DNA from: Streptomyces sp. ASQP_92
Lineage (GTDB): Bacteria > Actinomycetota > Actinomycetes > Streptomycetales > Streptomycetaceae
Assembly: GCF_025399895.1 (NCBI RefSeq)
Contig: NZ_JAODUA010000013.1
Location: 124,001-188,000 of the forward strand
Length of the DNA: 64,000 nt
Reading direction: 5' to 3'
How positions within the stretch are numbered: position 1 is the stretch's first letter; the number at the start of each line of letters is the position of its first letter. Shown here piece by piece: positions 1-7,458 of the stretch. Below the pieces are notes generated by a model. It was not told the DNA's origin, did not search any database, and saw only the letters and a program-made list of their open reading frames with translations. The translations under genes and the position numbers were made by a program.

Positions 1-493
1 CCCGCCGGTCATCCGGCCGGCGCCCCCCGACGGCGCGCCCGGTGGGGCTTTCTTCGTCGAGCCGGCGCCGCAGCCCGCGCAGGCCGGACCTCATCATCAG
101 GGCGTGGTTGGCGCGGAACACCGGCCGGCCGGGCACCGCGAGCCGTCGCATGAGGGGCTTGCGCACCTCGACGGCCTGCTCGTAGACGGCCCGCGTTCCG
201 CCGCGGTGCCCGAACAGCGTCCAGCGCGCCCAGCCTTCGAGGTCACCGCTCAGCGCGGCCTCCAGGACGAGCCCGGCGGGGTCGCGCCGGCTCTCGCGGG
301 CGGTGACACACAGGTCGTACGGGACGAGGGAGCGGAAGCGGGTGGTGGCGGTGCGCTCGTCGACGCGGTGCACCTCGCGGACCTCGCGCCACCAGCGCGG
401 GTACTCCTCGACGCGCTCCAGGACGGCGTACACGGCGCCGGGCGGCGACGCCAGGTCCCAGACGCTGCGGAAGCGGTAGCGGCACCAGTCCAT
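1..493 (-). CDS. SRPBCC family protein (3' end outside window)
   Basis: The reading frame starts at the ATG at 493 (MDWCRYRFRSVWDL) and is still open at the window edge, so the C-terminus is missing. About 164 residues are visible. The early pattern (SVWDLASPPGAVYAVLERV, then YPRWWREV) is typical of the START/polyketide cyclase-dehydrase fold, which binds hydrophobic ligands in a deep cavity; the ligand cannot be told from sequence. The visible C-terminal part is Arg-rich (RSGLRGLRRRLDEE). A strong hairpin at 547-587 separates it from the tRNA-Val upstream, so it has its own promoter. The family call is fairly safe; the function is unknown. Confidence 0.75.
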   Translation of the reverse strand, partial: MDWCRYRFRSVWDLASPPGAVYAVLERVEEYPRWWREVREVHRVDERTATTRFRSLVPYDLCVTARESRRDPAGLVLEAALSGDLEGWARWTLFGHRGGTRAVYEQAVEVRKPLMRRLAVPGRPVFRANHALMMRSGLRGLRRRLDEESPTGRAVGGRRPDDRR

Positions 494-546
494 GCCCCCA
501 GTCTGCGCGCCGGGGCGGGTGGCGAAACGGGTGGCGGCCGGGAACG

Positions 547-587
547 CCGAAGGCCCCGGAGATCGAGGTGATCTCCGGGGCCTTCGG
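547..587 (-). terminator. Terminator downstream of tRNA-Val(CAC)
   Basis: Perfect 17-bp stem (547-563 with 571-587) and a 7-nt loop. It lies just 3' of the minus-strand tRNA and upstream of the SRPBCC gene. There is no T-tract, as is usual for Streptomyces terminators. Confidence 0.75.
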
Positions 588-594
588 TCCGGGG

Positions 595-666
595 TGGGCG
601 ATACTGGGTTCGAACCAGTGACCTCTTCGGTGTGAACGAAGCGCTCTCCCACTGAGCTAATCGCCC
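595..666 (-). tRNA. tRNA-Val (anticodon CAC)
   Basis: A 72-nt cloverleaf on the minus strand: acceptor GGGCGAT pairs with ATCGCCC, followed by discriminator A. The D-loop reads AGCTCAGTGGGAGAGC and the T-arm contains GGTTCGAACCC. The anticodon stem CTTCG/CGAAG closes the loop TTCACAC, giving anticodon CAC, which reads GUG. CCA is not encoded. Confidence 0.95.
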
Positions 667-718
667 GGGCGCACCGCAAACATTACCGCATGTCAGCGGG
701 GCCTTTGACCAGGTGCGG

Positions 719-1120
719 TCACTCGTTGATCTTCCACGGCATCACGAAGCCGAACTTCCAGACGTAGATCGCGACGAGCACGGCGACGATCACCAGGCCG
801 ACCGTGGTCAAGATGATGTTGCGCCGCCGCACCTTGGGGTCCAGCGCCTTCTGCGCGGCCTCGGTGACCTTGCGCTTGGTCCAGCGCAGCACGAGCTGGG
901 CCCAGACGAATTCGGTCGCCCAGATCGCCATGCCGCCGAAGATCACCAGCCAGCCGGGGCCCGGCAGCGGCAGCATCACGACGCCTGCCGCCACGACCGC
1001 GAGACCCACCACGAAAACGCCGACCTGCCAGCTCAGATGCAGCGGCCTGGACGCCTTGATGAACTTCGGCGCCCGCGAGCCGAGAGCCACGTCGCCCTGT
1101 TCGTCACTCCCCGTATCCAT
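719..1120 (-). CDS. PGPGW-motif membrane protein (TIGR02611-like)
   Basis: About 133 residues with two N-terminal hydrophobic segments around the diagnostic PGPGW turn (VMLPLPGPGWLVIFGG), an amphipathic basic stretch (VLRWTKRKVTEAAQKAL), and a third hydrophobic segment near the C-terminus (IILTTVGLVIVAVLVAIYVW). This matches the small actinobacterial membrane family TIGR02611, whose role is unknown. A TTG three codons upstream (1129) is possible. I chose the ATG at 1120 because a TAGGTT -10 element (1128-1133) lies 7 nt before it, the geometry of a leaderless transcript. It is divergent from ssgB. Confidence 0.8.
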   Translation of the reverse strand: MDTGSDEQGDVALGSRAPKFIKASRPLHLSWQVGVFVVGLAVVAAGVVMLPLPGPGWLVIFGGMAIWATEFVWAQLVLRWTKRKVTEAAQKALDPKVRRRNIILTTVGLVIVAVLVAIYVWKFGFVMPWKINE

Positions 1121-1151
1121 GCCTCCCAACCTACCGGAAGGGTGTCTCGAA

Positions 1152-1240
1152 AGGGGTTCACCGAAATGGACCTATAACCCAAAGTAATAGTCCGCCGTAC
1201 GAGCTACGTGAACCCCTGCAAAACGGTCAGAGGGGTTTAC
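1152..1240. promoter_or_regulatory. Three AGGGGTTYAC repeats between PGPGW gene and ssgB
   Basis: AGGGGTTCAC at 1152-1161 (+), its exact reverse complement at 1208-1217, and AGGGGTTTAC at 1231-1240 (+). The last copy contains GTTT at 1235-1238, followed after 14 nt by GGTGGC, a weak match to a SigB/SigH-type promoter. From memory, ssgB of S. coelicolor is driven by SigH. The repeats could be operators or sigma-factor elements; this is inference. Confidence 0.4.
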
Positions 1241-1319
1241 AACGGCACCGTAGGTGGCATGTCGATTTCGCCGACGTGCGAATCCCCGAGCGCACACTGA
1301 GCGAAAGGCCCTGGCGCTT

Positions 1320-1736
1320 ATGAACACCACGGTCAGCTGCGAGCTGCACCTGCGCCTCGTTGTGTCGAGCGAGTCCTCACTGCCTGTACCCGCGGGCCTG
1401 CGGTATGACACGGCCGATCCCTATGCCGTGCACGCCACCTTCCACACCGGAGCCGAGGAGACCGTCGAGTGGGTATTCGCCCGCGACCTCCTCGCCGAGG
1501 GCCTGCACCGGCCCACCGGAACCGGCGACGTCAGAGTCTGGCCGTCACGTAGTCACGGCCAGGGCGTCGTCTGTATCGCCCTGAGCTCGCCGGAAGGAGA
1601 AGCCCTGCTCGAAGCCCCGGCGCGGGCCCTGGAGTCGTTCCTGAAGCGGACCGACGCCGCGGTGCCGCCCGGCACCGAGCACCGTCACTTCGATCTCGAC
1701 ACGGAACTCTCACACATCCTGGCCGAGAACAACTGA
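1320..1736 (+). CDS. ssgB: SsgB, sporulation-specific cell division activator
   Basis: The protein is 138 residues from the ATG at 1320 (MNTTVSCELHLRLVV) and is essentially the canonical Streptomyces SsgB. SsgA-like proteins are trimeric and specific to sporulating actinomycetes. SsgB recruits FtsZ to future septum sites in aerial hyphae and so marks where sporulation septa form. An AAAGG ribosome binding site lies about 11 nt upstream. The open frame runs further upstream to 1254, but conservation and the RBS favour 1320. It is monocistronic, with hairpins on its 3' side at 1756-1786 and 1804-1865. Identity is close to certain. Confidence 0.97.
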   Translation: MNTTVSCELHLRLVVSSESSLPVPAGLRYDTADPYAVHATFHTGAEETVEWVFARDLLAEGLHRPTGTGDVRVWPSRSHGQGVVCIALSSPEGEALLEAPARALESFLKRTDAAVPPGTEHRHFDLDTELSHILAENN

Positions 1737-1755
1737 GGTCAGGCCGAGAGCCGCA

Positions 1756-1786
1756 CGGCGCCGTCCGACTCGGGGCGACGGCGCCG
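1756..1786 (+). terminator. ssgB terminator hairpin
   Basis: Perfect 10-bp stem CGGCGCCGTC/GACGGCGCCG with an 11-nt loop, 20 nt after the ssgB stop. Confidence 0.65.
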
Positions 1787-1803
1787 CGCGGACAACCACA
1801 TAG

Positions 1804-1865
1804 CGGCACGCACCGGTGCCGTCCCCCATGAAAGCCGTCATGGGGGACGGCACCGGTGCGTGCCG
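1804..1865. terminator. 28-bp perfect inverted repeat after ssgB
   Basis: Arms at 1804-1831 and 1838-1865 are perfectly complementary over 28 bp with a 6-nt loop (aagccg). The hairpin lies after the ssgB terminator and about 66 nt before the GTG of the CGNR gene. It may be a second terminator or an element in the CGNR 5' region. Confidence 0.7.
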
Positions 1866-1931
1866 GGCACGAGCCGCTAGAGTCGGCCAGCACCGACGGG
1901 CGCCCGCCCGCGGCAGGCCAGGGAGCGAATC

Positions 1932-2489
1932 GTGCTGATCCCTCACGACACCCGGATCGCCCTCGACATGGTGGTCGATCTGGTGAACACCGCGCCGGAG
2001 AGCGAGCCGACCGACCGCCTCGCGGACGTGGACGCGCTGTACGGCTTCGTCCAGGACCACAGCGTCAGCGGTGTGGAGCGGCTCTCCGCCGGTGACCTCC
2101 TGGGCGTCCAGGGCGTGCGGAGCAGGTTCGCCGAGATCTTCGCGGCGCCCGACGCCCGCACCGCCGCCGAGCTCGTCAACCAGCTCGTAGCGGCCGCCGG
2201 CACCACCCCCCAGCTCACCGACCACGACGGCTACGACTGGCATGTGCACTACTTCGCGCCGGGCGCCTCGGTCGCCGACCACCTGGCCGCCGACGGCGGC
2301 ATGGCGCTCGCCTTCATCGTCGTCACCGGCGAACAGGAACGCCTTCGCCGGTGCGAGGCCCCGGAGTGCGGGCGGGCCTTCGTGGACCTCTCCCGCAACC
2401 GCTCCCGCCGCTACTGCTCCAGCCGCACCTGCGGAAACCGGCTGCACGTGGCGGCGTACCGGGCCCGGCGCAAGGAAGCCGCGGGCTGA
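1932..2489 (+). CDS. CGNR zinc-finger protein (ABATE/CGNR family)
   Basis: GTG start at 1932 with GGGAG 7 nt upstream; 185 residues. The N-terminal ~130 residues form the ABATE-type domain (DMVVDLVNT early, then helices). The C-terminus carries the CGNR zinc finger: RRCEAPECGRAF with its CxxxxC pair, then RRYCSSRTCGNR with the second Cys pair and the signature CGNR. Family members are thought to be stress-related transcriptional regulators that bind DNA through the finger, but no target is known. It is alone on this strand between the 28-bp hairpin and convergent small genes. Confidence 0.88.
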   Translation: MLIPHDTRIALDMVVDLVNTAPESEPTDRLADVDALYGFVQDHSVSGVERLSAGDLLGVQGVRSRFAEIFAAPDARTAAELVNQLVAAAGTTPQLTDHDGYDWHVHYFAPGASVADHLAADGGMALAFIVVTGEQERLRRCEAPECGRAFVDLSRNRSRRYCSSRTCGNRLHVAAYRARRKEAAG

Positions 2490-2522
2490 TCCCGGACCCC
2501 CTCTCCCCCGGCGCCGGACCGC

Positions 2523-2723
2523 TCAGAGCAGGAACAGATCGTGCACGGCCGCCATGAGGAGCAGGCACCCGATCACCCCCAGGAAGATCATCAGGGGCGG
2601 CTGGGAGAGCGCGAAGAGACAGCCCCGTGCCTGCGGGTCGGGCGCGCTCGGCTTGTCGGTCGGTGCAGGGGTGGAGCCCTGGGAAGTGTCCAGCATCTCC
2701 GGGCGATGATGACCCAGCCGCAC
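2523..2723 (-). CDS. Small single-pass membrane protein
   Basis: A short protein with a polar Pro-rich N-terminus (TPAPTDKPSAPDP) and one C-terminal membrane segment (PPLMIFLGVIGCLLLMAAV). The start is unclear: GTG at 2723 gives 66 residues; ATG at 2696 gives 57 but has GGAG directly abutting it. Codon positions look like real coding sequence and I recall similar short proteins beside ssgB in other Streptomyces. Function unknown. Confidence 0.6.
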   Translation of the reverse strand: MRLGHHRPEMLDTSQGSTPAPTDKPSAPDPQARGCLFALSQPPLMIFLGVIGCLLLMAAVHDLFLL

Positions 2724-2873
2724 CGCATGGGTATACCAACACGCCCATAAGCAGAGGGAGTTCGCCCGAACTCGTAGCGCGTACGGGGACGGACACGCTA
2801 GATTTCCGCGCCCTCGGGCTGCCGTGCTCCGGCTCGCGGTCGCCCGGCCGGCCCGGACGGGCGACCGGGGCCC

Positions 2874-3317
2874 TCAGATGCCGTGTTTCTTCAGGATGGC
2901 CTCGATGTCGCTGAAGTCCTCGCTCGCGGCGGGCTCGGCCCGCGCCGTCGGCTGCGCGGCCGGCGCCCGGCCGGCGCCGAGCGAGGGGGCCGAGGCGGTC
3001 GGGGCCACCGCGCCCCGCTGGGCGCCGGCCGCGGCGGCCTTGCGCTCCTTGCGGGTGCCGCCGCCGCGCCGCTCGACGGCCCGGGTCGTCAGGAACAGCA
3101 GCCACGCGACCCCGAGCAGGCCGAAGCCCAGCCACACGCTCGGTTTGAAGACGATCCCCGACACCCACGCCACGACCCCGGTCATGACGAGACCGACCGG
3201 GACCAGCGCATAGGCGGCGATGCGCGTGGCCGCGAGGAAACGCCTGCGGTACGCCGTGACGGCAGCGATGCCCAGTCCGGCCGCGGACACGGCGGAGCAG
3301 ACGGTCTCGGCTAGCAT
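2874..3317 (-). CDS. Conserved membrane protein with Ala-rich tail
   Basis: The ATG at 3317 is preceded by GGAGG at a 7-nt spacing, which fixes the start (MLAETVCSAVSA); 147 residues. Three hydrophobic segments fall in the first ~95 residues (AGLGIAAVTAYR, YALVPVGLVMTGVVAWV, WLGFGLLGVAWLLFL), followed by a basic, Ala/Pro-rich cytoplasmic stretch and a conserved-looking end (EDFSDIEAILKKHGI) that resembles a short docking helix. No enzymatic motif is visible. It is divergent from the DsbA-like gene. Confidence 0.7.
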   Translation of the reverse strand: MLAETVCSAVSAAGLGIAAVTAYRRRFLAATRIAAYALVPVGLVMTGVVAWVSGIVFKPSVWLGFGLLGVAWLLFLTTRAVERRGGGTRKERKAAAAGAQRGAVAPTASAPSLGAGRAPAAQPTARAEPAASEDFSDIEAILKKHGI

Positions 3318-3457
3318 CCGGTTCCTCCAGGCATGGGGGGTATGGCTTCTTCCATCCTGCACCGGAACCCGCCCCTCGGGCCACGCTCCGCCGCGACCTC
3401 AGGGAGATCTCCGGGGCGGCATCCTCCCCAGGTCCCGGTTGCTGGAAGACTGGTCCC

Positions 3458-3976
3458 ATGAGCGACACCACCCCCTCCAGCACCGCCGGCCCCGTCGTCC
3501 TCGACGTGTGGTGCGAGCTGCAGTGCCCCGACTGCCGTACCGCCCTCGACGACATCCGCGCCCTGCGCGCCCGCTTCGGCGACCGGATGGACATCCGGCT
3601 GCGGCACTTCCCGCTGGAGAAGCACCAGCACGCCTTCGCCGCGGCCCAGGCCTCGGAGGAGGCCTTCGAGCAGGGCCGGGGCTGGCCGTACGTGGAGGCG
3701 GTGCTCGCCGGCACCGAGCGCCTCGCCGCCCAGGGCGAGTCCTTCCTGGTGGAGGTCGCGGCCGAACTCGGCCTGGACGCCGAGGAGTTCGAGACCGCTC
3801 TCATCGACGGCCGGCACATCCTGATCGTCGACGCCGATCAGGCCGAGGGCAAGGCGATCGGCGTGACCGGAACGCCGACGTACGTCATCGGCGACGAGCG
3901 CCTGGACGGCGGCAAGAGCCAGGAGGGTCTGCGCGAGCGCATCGAGGAGATCGCGGAGCGCCTGCTCGCCGCCTAG
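3458..3976 (+). CDS. DsbA family thioredoxin-fold oxidoreductase
   Basis: 172 residues, ATG start. A beta strand (VVLDVWCELQCPDC) leads into the CPDC redox motif, followed by the helical insert of DsbA/FrnE-like proteins and the cis-proline loop (GVTGTPTYVIGDERLDGG). No signal peptide or membrane segment is present, so it probably acts in the cytoplasm as a thiol-disulfide oxidoreductase; the substrate is unknown. It converges on the GNAT gene, whose stop codon lies one base beyond its own. Confidence 0.87.
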   Translation: MSDTTPSSTAGPVVLDVWCELQCPDCRTALDDIRALRARFGDRMDIRLRHFPLEKHQHAFAAAQASEEAFEQGRGWPYVEAVLAGTERLAAQGESFLVEVAAELGLDAEEFETALIDGRHILIVDADQAEGKAIGVTGTPTYVIGDERLDGGKSQEGLRERIEEIAERLLAA

Positions 3977-3977
3977 C

Positions 3978-4811
3978 TCAGAGCAGGCGCTTGTACTGGT
4001 GGAAGAGGGTGGGCCGGTACCCGAGCGACTCGTACAGGCGCAGCGCCGGGGTGTTGTCCGCGAAGACGTGCAGCCCGATCGTGTCCATCCCGTCGGCCAG
4101 CGCCACCCGCTCCGCCAGCAGCATCAGCGAGCGGCCGTGACCCCGGCCCCGGTGCTCCTCGGCGACGTTGACGTCGAAGACGTACGCGCCGTCCCCGGGG
4201 GCCGGCGCCCTGGCGACCCATACGGTGCCGACCGCGCTCCCCCGCTCTTCGAGGACCAAAAAGCGCGCCCCCGCGGTGGCGAGCCCTTCCGGCATCAACG
4301 CGCGGTGTTCCGCGGCGGAGCGCTCCCGGGCCTGCGCCTCGGGCACGCCCCGCTCGGTCCAGCTCCGCGCGTAGCTCTCCACCTCCGCGCGCTCCCAGCG
4401 CTCGAACTCCTCCGCCGTCATCGCCCGCCCGGTCACGGTGGGCGCCAACTCGGGCGCGGCTGACGGGAGTTGCTTGACCATGTTGCGGCTGCCCTCCAGG
4501 TATCCGAGGGCGCGCGCCATGCGCAGCGCCGCGTCCGCGTCGGCCGGAACGGAGAGGCGGACCTGTTCGCAGCCCCAGCCGCGCAGCACCTCCTCGGCGG
4601 CGAGCGCGGCGACGGTGCCGCGCCCGCGGCCACGGTCGGGCCGGTCGATGTGGAGCTCCTCGATCCGGCCCATGGCGGCCCCGAACCGCCCATCGGTGGT
4701 GATCTTGATCCGTCCGACGCGTCGGCTGTTCACACACACGTCGTACATACGCGACTTGGCGCCGTCGGCGCCCTGCTGAAGCGGCTCGGTCGGCCGAATG
4801 GTGGTGGTCAT
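3978..4811 (-). CDS. Tandem-domain GNAT N-acetyltransferase
   Basis: 277 residues with two acetyltransferase-like halves. The N-terminal half (about residues 20-100) has a degenerate acetyl-CoA loop (HIDRPDRGRGRGTVAAL). The C-terminal half (about 120-277) has the clear motif A VAEEHRGRGHGRSLMLLAE and motif B GLHVFADNTPALRLYESLGY. Tandem GNATs include mycothiol synthase; this one lacks obvious MshD hallmarks, so the substrate is open. The chosen ATG has no strong RBS, and a GTG at 4844 just past the pabC-type stop is an alternative. It probably follows pabB-pabC in one transcript. Confidence 0.82.
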   Translation of the reverse strand: MTTTIRPTEPLQQGADGAKSRMYDVCVNSRRVGRIKITTDGRFGAAMGRIEELHIDRPDRGRGRGTVAALAAEEVLRGWGCEQVRLSVPADADAALRMARALGYLEGSRNMVKQLPSAAPELAPTVTGRAMTAEEFERWERAEVESYARSWTERGVPEAQARERSAAEHRALMPEGLATAGARFLVLEERGSAVGTVWVARAPAPGDGAYVFDVNVAEEHRGRGHGRSLMLLAERVALADGMDTIGLHVFADNTPALRLYESLGYRPTLFHQYKRLL

Positions 4812-4852
4812 CAAGGCCGTTGTACCTGCCGGGGCGCCGTCCGTCACCAGCT

Positions 4853-5674
4853 TTACGGGTCCAGATCCGATCCGGCCCGCTCGTCGAAGATCCGCATGGC
4901 CTTGACCGTGACGGGCCCGGGCGCGGCGGCCAACTGCCGTCCGTCCACGCGGTGTACGGCCTGCACATCGCGCAGCGTGGAGGTCAGGAAGATCTCCTCG
5001 GCGCTCTCCAGGACGTCGAGCGGCAGCTCGGTCTCGTGGGCACCGGTCCACTCGACGGTCAGGGCGCGGGTGATCCCGCCGAGGCAGCCGGAGGCGAGCG
5101 GCGGGGTGTGCAGCCGGCCGTCGACGACCACGAAGACGTTGGTGCCGGTGCCCTCGCAGAGGTGCCCCGCGGTGTTGGCGAAGAGGGCCTCCGAAGCACC
5201 CGCTTCATGAGCCTTGGCGAGGGCGACGACGTTCTCGGCGTACGACGTGGTCTTCAGGCCCGCGACCGCGCTGTGCTCGTTGCGGGTCCACGGGACGGTG
5301 ATCACAGCCGTGGTGTCGGGCCTGCGGGCGGTCTCGCCGATCGCGACGACCAGGGTGGGCCCGGTGGCTCCCCGCTCGGAACCGAGGGGGGAGAGCCCGC
5401 CGGTGTAGGTGATCCGCAGCCGGCCGAGCGGCATGGGATTGGCCTCGACGACGGCCGCGCAGGCGCGCCGCACCTCGTCGAGGTCCGGATCGGCCAGGCC
5501 GAGTCCCCGGGCCGAGCGGGTCAGCCGCTCCAGATGGCGGGTGAGCGCGAACAGCCTCCCGCCGGTCGCTTTGACCGTCTCGAAGACACCGTCGCCCACG
5601 GTGAGCCCGTGGTCGAGGACGGACACCCGCGCGGCGTCGGCGTCGCGCAGAGCGCCATTGACCCAGATCTGCAT
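4853..5674 (-). CDS. pabC: Class IV aminotransferase, 4-amino-4-deoxychorismate lyase type
   Basis: 273 residues of fold-type IV PLP enzyme. The likely PLP lysine is in GLKTTSYAENVVAL; family landmarks include DHGLTVGDGVFETVK near the N-terminus, EGTGTNVFVVVDGRL, and the C-terminal CLGGITRALTVEW. Aminodeoxychorismate lyase removes pyruvate to give p-aminobenzoate for folate. The assignment rests mainly on its position: its ATG directly abuts the TAA of pabB. Branched-chain or D-amino-acid transaminase activity is the alternative. Confidence 0.87.
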   Translation of the reverse strand: MQIWVNGALRDADAARVSVLDHGLTVGDGVFETVKATGGRLFALTRHLERLTRSARGLGLADPDLDEVRRACAAVVEANPMPLGRLRITYTGGLSPLGSERGATGPTLVVAIGETARRPDTTAVITVPWTRNEHSAVAGLKTTSYAENVVALAKAHEAGASEALFANTAGHLCEGTGTNVFVVVDGRLHTPPLASGCLGGITRALTVEWTGAHETELPLDVLESAEEIFLTSTLRDVQAVHRVDGRQLAAAPGPVTVKAMRIFDERAGSDLDP

Positions 5675-6730
5675 TTACCCGGTCCTTCCACTGTGCCCGC
5701 TGTGGGCACCCGCGCCCGACGCTACCGTCAGCAGGCGCGACGCCTTCAGCTCGGTCTCCTCCCACTCCCGCTCCGGGTCCGAACCCCAGGTGATGCCCGC
5801 CCCGGTGCCGAAGCGCAGTACCCCGCGCGGCCGGTCCACCCAGAAGGTACGTATCCCTACGGCGAGCTCGGCGGTGCCCCGGTCGGCGTCGACCCAGCCG
5901 ATGCCGCCGCAGTAGGGGCCGCGGGGCGCGGTCTCCAGGGCTTCGATGATCCGCAGAGCGCTGGTCTTCGGCGCACCGGTGACCGAGCCCGGCGGGAACG
6001 TGGCCCTCAGCAGATCGCGCCAGCCCGCGCCCGCGCGCAGCTCTCCGCGCACGGTGGAGACCAGGTGGACCAGGCCGGGGTGCTCCTCGACGGCGCACAG
6101 CTCGGGCACGGTCACCGAGCCCGTGGCGCAGACCTGCCCCAGGTCGTTGCGGACGAGGTCCACGATCATCACGTTCTCGGCGTGGTCCTTCTCCAGAAGG
6201 TCCTCGGCGGTCCGCCCGGTCCCCTTGATGGGGCCCGACTCGATCACCCGACCGGTGCGCCGCAGAAACAGTTCGGGCGAGGCGGTCGCGATCTCGACCC
6301 CGTGCGCGGGCAGCCGAATCGTTCCGGCATAGGGCGCCGGGTTGCCTCGGGCCAGCAGCGCGGTGAGCGCGTCGACGTCGGCCGCCGCCGGGTCGGGCAG
6401 CGGCGCGGTCAGCACCCGGCAGAGGTTCGCCTGATAGACCTCGCCGGCCGCGATGTGCTCGCGGATGCGGCGCACTCCGGCCGTGTACGCGGCCCGGTCG
6501 AGGGAGGACGTCCAGTCCTCGGCGGCGGGCCCGCGCCAGGCCCCGGGCACCGGTTCGGGGACCGGTCGCGTACGGACGTCCGCGAAGCGGGCGCAGACGA
6601 GACGGCCCTCGAAGTCGGCGGAGACGGCCCAGAAGCCGGTGGAGTCGAGAGCCTCGGGATCACTGGTGACATCACGCAGGTCCGAAGCGACAAGGCGGCC
6701 GAAACGGGCCAGCGGAGCGAGGTCGTGCAC
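5675..6730 (-). CDS. pabB: Aminodeoxychorismate synthase component I (chorismate-binding)
   Basis: The chorismate-binding domain is clear: YQANLCRVL early, the catalytic stretch GPIKGTGRT, then AENVMIVDLVRNDLGQVC, FPPGSVTGAPK and the C-terminal PYCGGIGWVD block. The enzyme aminates chorismate using ammonia from a separate PabA/TrpG glutaminase, which is not encoded nearby. I start at the GTG at 6730 (VHDLAPLARF), about 351 residues, because a TAGACT -10 (6738-6743) sits 7 nt upstream, which suggests a leaderless mRNA; the longer open frame to 6886 has no support. It forms an operon with the downstream pabC-type gene. Confidence 0.9.
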   Translation of the reverse strand: MHDLAPLARFGRLVASDLRDVTSDPEALDSTGFWAVSADFEGRLVCARFADVRTRPVPEPVPGAWRGPAAEDWTSSLDRAAYTAGVRRIREHIAAGEVYQANLCRVLTAPLPDPAAADVDALTALLARGNPAPYAGTIRLPAHGVEIATASPELFLRRTGRVIESGPIKGTGRTAEDLLEKDHAENVMIVDLVRNDLGQVCATGSVTVPELCAVEEHPGLVHLVSTVRGELRAGAGWRDLLRATFPPGSVTGAPKTSALRIIEALETAPRGPYCGGIGWVDADRGTAELAVGIRTFWVDRPRGVLRFGTGAGITWGSDPEREWEETELKASRLLTVASGAGAHSGHSGRTG

Positions 6731-6921
6731 GCAGACGAGTCTAGGGCCGGTGCAGGTGGGGTGCCCCGGAGTGACCTGGAGACGAACAGGCGACCGCCCC
6801 CTGACCGGGGTCCGGACCGGGTGCAGGGCAGCACGCTGCACAAACGCGTTTTTGTGCTGGCCCGGGAATCCGCTAGAGTTCAACACGTCGCCGGGACGCG
6901 CAAGCGAAACGGAAACGACAA

Positions 6922-6994
6922 GCGGACGTGGCTCAGTTGGTAGAGCATCACCTTGCCAAGGTGAGGGTCGCGAGTTCGAATCTCGTCGTCCGCT
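6922..6994 (+). tRNA. tRNA-Gly (anticodon GCC)
   Basis: 73 nt; acceptor GCGGACG pairs with CGTCCGC, discriminator T. The anticodon loop TTGCCAA gives GCC. The T-arm reads GAGTTCGAATCTC. First of a five-tRNA cluster. Confidence 0.96.
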
Positions 6995-7032
6995 CGATGT
7001 GGGGGATCTTCCCGAACCCCATATGCACTCCT

Positions 7033-7103
7033 GGTGGAGTGGCCGAGAGGCGAGGCAACGGCCTGCAAAGCCGTCTACACGGGTTCAAATCCCGTCTCCA
7101 CCT
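7033..7103 (+). tRNA. tRNA-Cys (anticodon GCA)
   Basis: 71 nt; acceptor GGTGGAG pairs with CTCCACC. The anticodon stem ACGGC/GCCGT closes the loop CTGCAAA, giving GCA. The T-arm reads GGGTTCAAATCCC. CCA is not encoded. Confidence 0.95.
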
Positions 7104-7107
7104 CCAA

Positions 7108-7179
7108 GCGCGATTAGCTCAGCGGGAGAGCGCTTCCCTGACACGGAAGAGGTCACTGGTTCAATCCCAGTATCGCGCA
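7108..7179 (+). tRNA. tRNA-Val (anticodon GAC), copy 1
   Basis: 72 nt; acceptor GCGCGAT/ATCGCGC, discriminator A. The anticodon loop CTGACAC gives GAC. First of three identical copies at a 119-nt period; it starts only 4 nt after tRNA-Cys, so the cluster is surely co-transcribed. Confidence 0.96.
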
Positions 7180-7198
7180 CGCAGTAACACGAAGTAAC

Positions 7199-7222
7199 CG
7201 GCCCCGGTAGGTTGGGGGGCCG
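7199..7222 (+). ncRNA. Spacer hairpin 1 between tRNA-Val copies
   Basis: Stem CGGCCCC (7199-7205) with GGGGCCG (7216-7222). It occupies the same place as the hairpin at 7318-7341 and differs from it by two compensated base pairs. Possibly a processing signal. Confidence 0.6.
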
Positions 7223-7226
7223 TCCC

Positions 7227-7298
7227 GCGCGATTAGCTCAGCGGGAGAGCGCTTCCCTGACACGGAAGAGGTCACTGGTTCAATCCCAGTATCGCGCA
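7227..7298 (+). tRNA. tRNA-Val (anticodon GAC), copy 2
   Basis: Identical in sequence to copy 1. It is followed by the same 21-nt segment (cgcagtaacacg...) seen after copy 1, then a variant hairpin. Confidence 0.96.
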
Positions 7299-7317
7299 CG
7301 CAGTAACACGAAGTAAC

Positions 7318-7341
7318 CGATCCCGGTAGGTCTGGGGATCG
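7318..7341 (+). ncRNA. Spacer hairpin 2 between tRNA-Val copies
   Basis: Stem CGATCCC (7318-7324) with GGGATCG (7335-7341). Relative to spacer 1, GC becomes AT on the 5' arm and GC becomes AT on the 3' arm, so pairing is kept. Confidence 0.6.
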
Positions 7342-7345
7342 TCCC

Positions 7346-7417
7346 GCGCGATTAGCTCAGCGGGAGAGCGCTTCCCTGACACGGAAGAGGTCACTGGTTC
7401 AATCCCAGTATCGCGCA
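7346..7417 (+). tRNA. tRNA-Val (anticodon GAC), copy 3
   Basis: Same tRNA sequence as copies 1 and 2. Unlike them, the bases after the discriminator read CCA (7418-7420), so this copy has a genomically encoded CCA end, possibly by chance. A terminator follows at once. Confidence 0.95.
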
Positions 7418-7422
7418 CCACC

Positions 7423-7458
7423 CGGAACCCCCGGCCTTCTCCAAGGCCGGGGGTTCCG
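7423..7458 (+). terminator. Terminator of the tRNA cluster
   Basis: 16-bp perfect stem (7423-7438 with 7443-7458), loop ctcc, 6 nt after the last tRNA-Val. Confidence 0.85.
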
